Positions 17,874 through 24,160 of a DNA stretch of 54,641 bases are shown piece after piece. The position numbers were made by a program, and so were the translations under genes. The notes below the pieces were generated by a model. It was not told the DNA's origin. It saw nothing but the letters and a program-made list of their open reading frames with translations, and made no database searches. Position 1 is the stretch's first letter. Each line of letters starts with the position of its first letter. The stretch is from assembly GCA_021413845.1 (NCBI GenBank), contig JAIOPP010000015.1, positions 1 through 54,641 of the forward strand, in the 5' to 3' direction. This DNA comes from Planctomycetia bacterium. GTDB taxonomy: Bacteria > Planctomycetota > Planctomycetia > Pirellulales > PNKZ01.

Positions 17874-19067
17874 ATGCAAACACTTCTCAAAGCGGCTCAC
17901 GACGAGCAAGGTTGGATCACGGCTATTCGTCGTGAGATTCACCGTTTTCCGGAACTCGGCTACCAAGAGGTGCGCACCAGCGCGCTGATCCGCAGCAAGC
18001 TCGACGAGCTGAAGATTCCGTATCGCTATCCGGTCGCGGAGACGGGCATCATCGCTACGCTCGGTCGAGCCGATGGTCCCTGCGTAGCGCTGCGCGCCGA
18101 TATCGATGCGCTGCCGATCGACGAACAAGCCGACGTAACGTTTCGCAGCGAAGTGCCCGGCAAGATGCACGCTTGCGGACACGATGCCCATGCGGCCATG
18201 TTGCTCGGTGCGGCGAAGTTGTTGAAGGCGCGCGAATCAGAATTGCCCGGCACGGTGAAACTCTTCTTCCAACCGGCGGAAGAAGGGGGCGCGGGGGGCC
18301 GGCAGATGTGCATCGAGGGGGCCCTGGAGGCGCCGCAAGTGCAGCGCGTGTTCGGCGTCCATGTGTGGCCCTATCTCACGACCGGCACCATCGGCGCGCG
18401 CGAGGGAACTTTTCTGGCCTCGGCCGGGTCGCTCGCCATCACCATCACCGGCCGCGGCGGTCATGCAGCGATGCCGAATCTTGCGATCGATCCGGTCACG
18501 ACTGCCGCGAAGCTCGTGTGCGAATTACAAACCATCGTGGCCCGCGAACTCGATCCGCTGGAACCGGGCGTCATCAGCATCACGACGATTCACGCCGGCG
18601 AAGTCTACAACGTGATTCCGACCGAAGTGAAGATGACGGGCACGATCCGCTCACTGACTTCGGCCGGAATGAAGTTCCTGCAACAGCGCGTAACCGAAAT
18701 GGCCGAGCACGTCGCCGCGGCGAATCGCTGCACGGCTTCGGTCACGTTTCCGGGCCACGACTACCCGCCCACTCGCAACGACGGCGATTGCTGGAACCTG
18801 GCGCAAGAGATCGGTCGGGAACTGTTGGGAACGGACAACGTCGTCGAACTTCCGCCGACCATGGGGGGCGAAGACTTCGCATACTACACGGAACAAGTCC
18901 CCGGCTGTTTCGTGGGGCTCGGCGTTCGCAACGAACAACAAGGGGCGACTTACAGCGTCCACCATCCACGCTTCAAGCTCGACGAATCGGCCCTTCCGAT
19001 CGGCTCGGCGCTGCACGCGGCGTTTGCGATCCGCTCGCTAGCGGAATTAAAAGTTCGCGGTTCGTAG
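17874..19067 (+). CDS. M20D family amidohydrolase
   Basis: Protein of 397 residues of the M20D family (hippurate hydrolase, IAA-amino-acid hydrolase, N-acetyl-diaminopimelate deacetylase). Metal-site residues are visible: Cys101 and His103 in HACGHDAHAAML, Glu136-Glu137 in FFQPAEEGGAGG, His163 in VFGVHVWP and a late His in VHHPRFKLDE. The dimerisation lid domain lies at about 185-300. It removes acyl groups from N-acylated amino acids; which one cannot be told from sequence. ATG start; no strong ribosome-binding site. No signal peptide. Confidence 0.9.
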   Translation: MQTLLKAAHDEQGWITAIRREIHRFPELGYQEVRTSALIRSKLDELKIPYRYPVAETGIIATLGRADGPCVALRADIDALPIDEQADVTFRSEVPGKMHACGHDAHAAMLLGAAKLLKARESELPGTVKLFFQPAEEGGAGGRQMCIEGALEAPQVQRVFGVHVWPYLTTGTIGAREGTFLASAGSLAITITGRGGHAAMPNLAIDPVTTAAKLVCELQTIVARELDPLEPGVISITTIHAGEVYNVIPTEVKMTGTIRSLTSAGMKFLQQRVTEMAEHVAAANRCTASVTFPGHDYPPTRNDGDCWNLAQEIGRELLGTDNVVELPPTMGGEDFAYYTEQVPGCFVGLGVRNEQQGATYSVHHPRFKLDESALPIGSALHAAFAIRSLAELKVRGS

Positions 19068-19314
19068 TTCGTGGGTTGATTTCGTTCCTAGATTTGCGCT
19101 GCTGTCTATTTGCCTTGCTGTCGCGAAAGCCCCGCGTAGTCCCTTTATTCCGATCGCAAGGCTTGGGCCGCTGCCGGCCCTATCGAAGCACCGTCGGGTC
19201 GTGCTTTTCTGAGCGAACCCACTTTTCCGTTCGGCTCTCATGTCTTACAATTGCCCGTTCCTGACGGACGGACTCGCGGCTATTCAGGTCGCAGGCACCG
19301 TTCCGATGCGTGTC

Positions 19315-19388
19315 GCGCGCGTAGCTCAGTTGGTTAGAGCGCGGCCCTGATAAGGCCGAGGTCCCAAGTTCGAATCTTGGCGCGCGCA
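19315..19388 (+). tRNA. tRNA-Ile (GAT)
   Basis: A complete cloverleaf of 74 nt. The acceptor stem GCGCGCG pairs perfectly with CGCGCGC; the D arm is GCTC/GAGC; the anticodon stem CGGCC/GGCCG encloses loop CTGATAA with anticodon GAT; the T arm is CCAAG-TTCGAAT-CTTGG; discriminator A. CCA is not encoded. It sits 89 bp before tRNA-Ala in the same direction. Confidence 0.97.
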
Positions 19389-19477
19389 TTAGGTAAGGAA
19401 GCCGTCTTCGAATGCGTTGCCTGAGGCAAAAAGCCTCAGTGCGACGCTCTTCGCGGCACTCTTCCGCCGACATTTTC

Positions 19478-19550
19478 GGGGACGTAGCTCAATTGGGAGA
19501 GCACTGCCTTTGCAAGGCAGGGGTTAGGGGTTCGACCCCCCTCGTCTCCA
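19478..19550 (+). tRNA. tRNA-Ala (TGC)
   Basis: A complete cloverleaf of 73 nt. The acceptor stem GGGGACG pairs with CGTCTCC (one G-T); the D arm is GCTC/GAGC; the anticodon stem CTGCC/GGCAG encloses TTTGCAA with anticodon TGC; the T arm is AGGGG-TTCGACC-CCCCT; discriminator A, no encoded CCA. The 3' two thirds are overlapped antisense by the end of the adjacent recombinase gene, which marks it as the likely attachment site of that element. Confidence 0.97.
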
Positions 19551-21243
19551 CTCGACGACGCTCGTTGACAGCACTTGTCAGCGAGCGTTTTTCGTTTGCT
19601 CCGTCGACACTTGCGACGTTGCGAGGTGCGGCATTCGGCCCCTTGCCGACAGGTGCCGTTTTGTCAGGCGATGACCACGATTTACTCGTTTCGTCAGCAG
19701 TTGGTGCAAACGGCGACGAACGGCAATCATGCGTCCCGGTTGCCTTTATGGCGATTCGATCCGTTTGCGGCCTATCCGATAGCGGAAGCGATGGAAGCGA
19801 ATCGAGCGCCCCGGCCACGTCAAGCAGTTTCGGATCGGTGTAAACGTTCATCGTCAGATCGATCGACGAATGGCGCATCGCCGCTTGCGCCGTGCGAGGT
19901 GCGACACCCGCCTTGCTCAACAGCGTGCCGTAGGTGTGCCGCATAGCATGAACGTCGACCGTGCGGCCCCGCTCGTCTTTCTTGGCGATGCCGGCCGCCT
20001 TCAGGTCGCGGTCGAGGATGCGAACCAATCCGGTAGGCACATTGAACAACGGAGTTTCGGCAGGCAATCGCGTCGCTGTTGTCTCTTGCTGACATAACCG
20101 CCCGTTAAAGGCTACGGCATCAAGCGTGCCGCGTTTCGACGATTGAGCGGCCTCGGTGTCGAACGGGACCGTCGGCGATTGCGTAGCGGCTTCGTAGGCG
20201 TTCGCCTTGTCGCTCACCCATGCCCGCAGGTCGTCGGCCAGATCGGACCGGAGCGGTATGTCGGACCCTTGGCGGTTCTTTTCGTCCGCGGCATGCAGCA
20301 CGACCAGCGGCGTCGGCCCGTCGAGTTCCAACTGCCCGACAGTCAGCGATGACAACTCCCCTTTACGCAGGCCGGTTAGTACCAGCGTTTTATAGATCAG
20401 GGCCCTTTCACGGCCGAGGCGTTCTAGTTCGGCCCGCACCACCGGACGCACGTTAGCAGTTAGTTCTCCCGTTCGTTTGCCGCGGCGTATCGTCATCGCA
20501 TCCATTAACGGCCGCCGGCCGGCAACTTCGAGTAGGCGCACCAATTCGGCCTCGGTCAGGGAACGTCGTTTGCGGTTCTCTCTCCCCCACGGGTCGGCTT
20601 TTGCAATCGCGGCGAACGGGTTCGAGATCATCCGACTTGTCTTCACGCACCAGTTCCCTAGCACAACCAATTCCTTCCTAAATTCGTTGCAATTGCCCGG
20701 CGACATACCTTCGGACAGCTGCCGGGTCATCCAGTGATCGAACACCGAACCGCTCAGGTCGGATAATTGCTTGAAACAACATTCGTCTGCAACCCGATTG
20801 AGCCGTTGGCGTGCATTGCTTCGGCACATTTCGCTCAGTCCGTTCGGCGCTCGCTTAGTTCGTCGGGCGATAAATGCCTCGACATGCGGCCCTAAGGGTG
20901 TCGCCTGATGATCGGCGACGGCATCCTCGGCCGAGGTCATCACGCCCGCCTTAACCAATTCCGCTCGGCGTTCGAGGTCCCAGGCCGCGGCGATCGCATC
21001 CGGATCGACACCGCCCGTCGTGCGAAAGACAGTCAGCTCGATCTCGAACAGCCTGCGGCAATCCTCGCATGCGAAGTCGGAAGGTAGTAGAATCCCGACG
21101 AAGTGTCGCGCGTGTTGCGGGCCTCGCAGCATCGCCGACACGAAGGCAAGTTCGGCCGAGCGATCGAAGTGCGGCGCGGTTTCAAGGCGGTCGGATTCGG
21201 TGAGGGGCACGTCCTCGGGCATCGGGTCATTGTCGTTCGGCAT
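19489..21243 (-). CDS. tyrosine recombinase with DnaB-N-like N-terminus
   Basis: Protein of 584 residues. ATG 21243 has AAGGAG seven bases upstream. Residues about 24-88 (start APHFDRSAELAFVSAMLRG, then PSDFACEDCRRLFEI and GGVDPDAIAAAW) follow the pattern of the DnaB helicase N-terminal domain. Recombinase similarity begins at about 89 (DLERRAELVKAGVM), continues through a core-binding domain at 113-215 and a catalytic domain with Arg293, Lys322, His432-x-x-Arg435, His458 and Tyr468, so the active site is complete. The usual arm-binding N-terminus is missing. The last about 60 residues are encoded by the tRNA terminator and tRNA-Ala antisense. Looks like a deletion fusion; the enzyme may still recombine. 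Confidence 0.85.
   Translation of the reverse strand: MPNDNDPMPEDVPLTESDRLETAPHFDRSAELAFVSAMLRGPQHARHFVGILLPSDFACEDCRRLFEIELTVFRTTGGVDPDAIAAAWDLERRAELVKAGVMTSAEDAVADHQATPLGPHVEAFIARRTKRAPNGLSEMCRSNARQRLNRVADECCFKQLSDLSGSVFDHWMTRQLSEGMSPGNCNEFRKELVVLGNWCVKTSRMISNPFAAIAKADPWGRENRKRRSLTEAELVRLLEVAGRRPLMDAMTIRRGKRTGELTANVRPVVRAELERLGRERALIYKTLVLTGLRKGELSSLTVGQLELDGPTPLVVLHAADEKNRQGSDIPLRSDLADDLRAWVSDKANAYEAATQSPTVPFDTEAAQSSKRGTLDAVAFNGRLCQQETTATRLPAETPLFNVPTGLVRILDRDLKAAGIAKKDERGRTVDVHAMRHTYGTLLSKAGVAPRTAQAAMRHSSIDLTMNVYTDPKLLDVAGALDSLPSLPLSDRPQTDRIAIKATGTHDCRSSPFAPTADETSKSWSSPDKTAPVGKGPNAAPRNVASVDGANEKRSLTSAVNERRRVETRGVEPLTPALQRQCSPN
19558..19592 (+). terminator. rho-independent terminator of the tRNA pair
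   Basis: A 13-bp stem, ACGCTCGTTGACA against TGTCAGCGAGCGT with a single G-T pair, five-base loop GCACT and a run of five T. It lies eight bases after tRNA-Ala and fits termination of the tRNA-Ile/tRNA-Ala transcript. It is also inside the antisense end of the recombinase gene. Confidence 0.9.
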
Positions 21244-21266
21244 CGAAAATCTCCTTGCGAAATCAA

Positions 21267-21818
21267 TCATTTCGTGGCTCCAAATAACTCATCGTGCGTA
21301 GTGGGATGTTGCGAGAACCTGACCGATAGGCAACGGCTCGTTGTCATACGAGTGTGGCTCGGATCTTTGTCGCGAGGCGTCTGCAGATCGTGAACGTCGC
21401 GCTGCGTCTTCGTGAGTTTGATTGATGCGACTCGCCGCCTCTGCGGGTTCTTCGCCTTGAGATCCAGCTTCGATTTGAGCCAGCCGATCGGGTTGTTCAC
21501 GGTCGGATCGGTGAGAGCCTTTTCGCGGGCCGCTAACGCGAACTCCTCGTCATCGTCGGAGCGAACGAGCCCTTTGCGGTAGCCGCGCTCACGCACGATC
21601 CATGCCCCGAACAGCGCAGGATCTGCGAGAACCTCGGAGGTCAGGTTTCCTTCCCAAGCTTCATCCAAATCGCCAGAGCAGCCAGAGCCGGTTAGCGCAG
21701 CGCGCTTGATGCTCTGGTGATTTGCAGAGCGTATTAGCTCTGGGCTCTGGTGTATTTGTGACATCGCCGTTCCGGCTGATTTTGTCACGGCTTTTTTGTT
21801 TCCTAAGTCGTGCCGCAC
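21267..21818 (-). CDS. C-terminal part of replication-initiator-like protein (frame-shifted)
   Basis: An open frame of up to 183 codons that overlaps the end of the DUF1376-like frame upstream by 158 bases. Its coding character begins around the second ATG (21764; MSQIHQ) or later, at ALTGSGCSGDLDEAWEG, and continues with a charged helical segment ending 23 bases before the recombinase start. The simplest reading is that it and the 21661-22122 frame were one gene, separated by a frameshift in 21661-21818. Two overlapping genes remain possible. No catalytic motif is visible, which fits a replisome-organiser type protein. Confidence 0.5.
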   Translation of the reverse strand: MRHDLGNKKAVTKSAGTAMSQIHQSPELIRSANHQSIKRAALTGSGCSGDLDEAWEGNLTSEVLADPALFGAWIVRERGYRKGLVRSDDDEEFALAAREKALTDPTVNNPIGWLKSKLDLKAKNPQRRRVASIKLTKTQRDVHDLQTPRDKDPSHTRMTTSRCLSVRFSQHPTTHDELFGATK

Positions 21819-22122
21819 CTCGGGTTTCGTATTCGCGCTTCATTCGGTGATTGATGATTGTGACATTGCCGTCCCGAAATGTGACATCGGCCGCAGCCGT
21901 GGCCTGGAGTTCGGTCAGCGCCGCCTCGAGTTCGAGGACCGTGCAGCGGCAAAGACGCGCCAGAATTTCTTTGCTACGCGTAGGCAGACCAGTGCGGCCC
22001 TCTTCGAACATCATGCAGAGCGCATCGAAATAGATGCCGCGCGTCGCAGGTGAACACGACGATACGGCGGGGTCTTTCAACCAATCGCCTTGATGGAACT
22101 GAGTCCAATGCTCCTTAGCCAT
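21661..22122 (-). CDS. DUF1376-like replication protein, N-terminal part
   Basis: Protein of 153 residues. The start (MAKEHWTQFHQGDWLKDP, then TRGIYFDALCMMFEEGRTG and EALLARLC-like helices) matches DUF1376-type winged-helix proteins found in phage and integrative-element replication modules. After about residue 110 the sequence becomes basic and turns into unlikely coding text (NRLWLLWRFG) before its stop, while the other frame becomes plausible. ATG 22122 has only a weak ribosome-binding site. It lies between a strong palindrome (22199-22230) and the recombinase gene. Probably helps load the replication machinery onto element DNA; likely broken. Confidence 0.6.
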   Translation of the reverse strand: MAKEHWTQFHQGDWLKDPAVSSCSPATRGIYFDALCMMFEEGRTGLPTRSKEILARLCRCTVLELEAALTELQATAAADVTFRDGNVTIINHRMKREYETRGAARLRKQKSRDKISRNGDVTNTPEPRANTLCKSPEHQARCANRLWLLWRFG

Positions 22123-22198
22123 TCGACGGCCTGCGAATCTCGCCCGTCGAGTGGACCGTGCGATTACCCTTGTGTAACATCATATTGCCCTTGAATTC

Positions 22199-22230
22199 GC
22201 CCGGTGGTCGGCTGATATCGACCACCGGGC
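22199..22230. repeat. 12-bp perfect inverted repeat
   Basis: GCCCGGTGGTCG and CGACCACCGGGC flank an eight-base loop GCTGATAT. It lies between a 61-codon gene and the replication-protein gene. There is no T-run on either strand, so it is not a standard terminator; a replication-origin structure, attenuator or protein-binding site is possible. Confidence 0.85.
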
Positions 22231-22247
22231 CTAATACTTCGCTGTGC

Positions 22248-22433
22248 TCAACACCAAATATTCAAGTCGCTTCTACCGGCGTATTGCACGATCTGTTCGC
22301 GCCTCTCCTCGACATAGCGAGGGACGTTCCACACGTCGGTGCCGAATGCTGCCATTTGATCGTCGAAGGGGACGTCCCCGTAATGCGCGAGGGTCTCAAT
22401 GATCTCGGCGCGTGTGTCTTGTTCAGTTGTCAT
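22248..22433 (-). CDS. small acidic hypothetical protein
   Basis: Protein of 61 residues from ATG 22433 (MTTEQDTRAEIIETLAHYGD), acidic, ending SDLNIWC. The open frame extends upstream to 22550 but that part is arginine-rich and looks non-coding. I do not recognise the family. It sits in the replication module between the helix-turn-helix genes and the DUF1376-like gene, same strand. Real-gene status rests on composition and position. Confidence 0.5.
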   Translation of the reverse strand: MTTEQDTRAEIIETLAHYGDVPFDDQMAAFGTDVWNVPRYVEERREQIVQYAGRSDLNIWC

Positions 22434-22581
22434 AGGTGTCTTTCGCTGAATCAGGGAAGGAGAATAACGCTCAGTCGGCCGCGAGCTCGGCTCGAGCCCG
22501 CGCGAGTCGTAATTGCATCTGCTATGGTGTGGCCGGCTTCGGCGGCACAATCATGCTCAGGTCGACCCCAGGGTTCTGTGC

Positions 22582-22797
22582 TTAGACGAAGTCGCGCACC
22601 CATTGACGCGCGCTCAGCAAGCGATTGCCCAGCCGTTTCGCGCCGCCGACGCCCTTGTGTACCCAGCGGCTCAAGACCGCCGGGGCCGGCGCTTGCCCGT
22701 AAGGTTTAAGGAGATCGCGAACGGGCTCGAATTGAACGGCGCCGGCGGTTTCGACCGCCTCTGGCTTGGGTATGACGGCCGAGGGGCTAACCCGCAC
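22582..22797 (-). CDS. small helix-turn-helix-like protein
   Basis: Protein of about 71 residues from GTG 22797, which overlaps the end of the upstream excisionase-like gene by 11 bases; an ATG at 22857 would overlap it by 71. The C-terminal half (VLSRWVHKGVGGAKRLGN, then LSARQWVRDF) resembles the DUF1580/MerR-like DNA-binding proteins common in planctomycete elements, where a wHTH recognises short sites. Likely an accessory DNA-binding protein of the element. Confidence 0.55.
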   Translation of the reverse strand: MRVSPSAVIPKPEAVETAGAVQFEPVRDLLKPYGQAPAPAVLSRWVHKGVGGAKRLGNRLLSARQWVRDFV

Positions 22798-23026
22798 GCG
22801 GCACCTCGCTCCCGACGACGGTTCCGGCTTGCGTAATGAACGCGAGGAAGTCGGCACCGTGCACGAACGTGCGATTGCCGATGCGATAGCTGCGAAAGCC
22901 TTTGCGGCGGGCTTCGCGCAGGGATGATTTTGTTAGGCCGGCACGCTTAAGAAACGTGTCGATTAGATAGGCGACGTCGGATCGGATTTCGCCCGTATCG
23001 CGGCTGCTCTTCTCGGTCGCTTGCAT
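22787..23026 (-). CDS. excisionase-like DNA-binding protein
   Basis: Protein of 79 residues; ATG 23026 is preceded by AAGGGA with six-base spacing. LKRAGLTKSSLREARRKG followed by FRSYRIGNRTFVHGADFLAF is the pattern of small winged-helix excisionases (helix-turn-helix followed by a beta wing that ends in 'G..v...dl..fi'). In integrative elements such proteins direct the recombinase towards excision or regulate early genes. It overlaps the next small gene, indicating one transcript. Confidence 0.7.
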   Translation of the reverse strand: MQATEKSSRDTGEIRSDVAYLIDTFLKRAGLTKSSLREARRKGFRSYRIGNRTFVHGADFLAFITQAGTVVGSEVPRAG

Positions 23027-23160
23027 GGCGGTTCCCTTCGGCGTTTGGACCGCATCGGCTTACCGTGCCGTTGCGTAACGCAGGAACCCTATCAAGACCG
23101 TCGCCGTTAGAACAAATCTGCTTTTTTCAAAGTGTCCGGTAAGTGTCCGTAAGGTGCCTC

Positions 23161-23817
23161 TCAATAATTTCGATACCGCTGCTCTGCCTTCATCGCGGCC
23201 GCCGGCTCCTTCGGCGTGGCATCGGGCAATATGTCTTGCGCAACATCAGCAATTTCACGTTTCTGATTTTTCGGTTTGGCGAGTTCTAAGATCAGCTTTC
23301 TGGTCATGTCATTGCGAGGCAATTTTTTTGTTGATGCTTTTTTTGTGTCCGATGATCTGTCCGCTGTCCGCATCGCGAAATTGGCTTGCAGCGCTTTCTG
23401 AATCGTCTGATCAGCCCCGATGTCCCGATACTTCTTTGCGAACGCGGCCACTCCCCCTGCGTCATCGACGATCTTACGCATCAATTCATCGATACTGTGG
23501 AGTCCAGCCGTCGAAAGGCTGGTCTGTTCGAATTCCAGGTATTCTTCCGAAGCAACACCGTCGTTTCGTGAGGCGATTCCCGCGAGCAAGCCTTCCCTTT
23601 CACGAAGCACCGTCGTCAATTTGAACGCGAAGCCAGCAATCCGACCATCAGGCTCGACGACGTTGTTGAAGAGGCCAGGCAGTAGACCAGCCGGCGGCGA
23701 AGTGACCTTCTTGTGAGGCTGCGTCGTCGCATCGCGATGCACGCCATTTACGGAACGTGTCGCAGGTTCGTCGGCAACCGGTTTCGTACGAGCGGCAGTG
23801 CGGGTTTTCTTCGCCAT
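23161..23817 (-). CDS. hypothetical protein of the integrative element
   Basis: Protein of 218 residues, basic, Lys/Arg-rich at both ends (MAKKTRTAARTKPVADEP; NQKREIADVAQDILPDATPK). ATG 23817 has GAGG five bases upstream. The middle (GLHSIDELMRKIVDDAGGVA) is helical. No domain recognised. It is the most upstream gene of the element's minus-strand run, 134 bp before the excisionase-like gene, and may be its first gene. Confidence 0.6.
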   Translation of the reverse strand: MAKKTRTAARTKPVADEPATRSVNGVHRDATTQPHKKVTSPPAGLLPGLFNNVVEPDGRIAGFAFKLTTVLREREGLLAGIASRNDGVASEEYLEFEQTSLSTAGLHSIDELMRKIVDDAGGVAAFAKKYRDIGADQTIQKALQANFAMRTADRSSDTKKASTKKLPRNDMTRKLILELAKPKNQKREIADVAQDILPDATPKEPAAAMKAEQRYRNY

Positions 23818-24160
23818 CAGAGCCTCAATCGTAAGTGACGAGCCGACCGATCGGAGCCGCGGCGATTGAGAACCGAAGCTCCGATCAGTCGTTCGGCGAG
23901 GATCAGTCGCCTACCCGAATCTGAACGCGCAAATTCAACCAAAAGCGCCGACTTTTTTGATTCAGACGGGGAAATCAGCGTCGTTCCGTGGTGAGTCGGC
24001 TTAAAGATGATTCACCCCACCCCTCCCTGACAACGCTTCCATTCGCAACGCAACGAGCTCCGATTTCGTTACAAATTCCGCAGCCGTATCTCCCTAATTT
24101 CCACCCGACGTTAGGGGAGGCTATAATCGCATCCCATAGTTAACCCGTGGGGAACGATTG
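23818..24160. other. intergenic boundary between element and kinase gene
   Basis: No gene seen. The stretch should contain the right end of the integrative element and the promoters of the divergent flanking genes. I found no copy of the tRNA-Ala 3' end in it. Confidence 0.5.
24099..24127 (+). promoter_or_regulatory. sigma-70-like promoter of the kinase-LamG gene
   Basis: A perfect TATAAT lies at 24122-24127, with TTCCAC 17 bases upstream as a weak -35 box. The kinase ATG is 33 bases downstream behind GGGGA. Read by eye; consensus may differ in this phylum. Confidence 0.5.

Larger units (their letters stand above)
19478..23817. mobile_element. tRNA-Ala-associated integrative element, degraded
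   Basis: Extent approximate. A tyrosine recombinase gene abuts and overlaps the 3' end of tRNA-Ala. Behind it on the same strand come a replication-initiator-like gene, small proteins, two helix-turn-helix/excisionase-like genes and an unknown gene, all minus strand. This order (int, replication, xis) is that of small integrative elements or prophage remnants. The left end is the tRNA-Ala 3' end. I did not find a second copy of the tRNA 3' sequence to define the right end, which must lie before the kinase gene at 24161. No capsid, portal, terminase or conjugation gene is present. Confidence 0.65.

Noticed and set aside
16878-18191. Minus-strand open frame of 437 codons over miaA and the M20D gene
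   Set aside because: It is antisense to two well-conserved genes and has biased, Arg/His-rich composition; long antisense frames are expected in GC-rich DNA.
24107-24117. GACGTTAGGGG before the kinase gene as a further attC end
   Set aside because: GTTAGGG breaks the GTTRRRY pattern, there is no matching R'' box or palindrome, and the following gene is a large kinase.
23818-24160. Right attachment site of the tRNA-Ala element
   Set aside because: I searched by eye for a copy of the tRNA 3' end (TTCGACCCCCCTCGTCTCCA) and found none here or further right.
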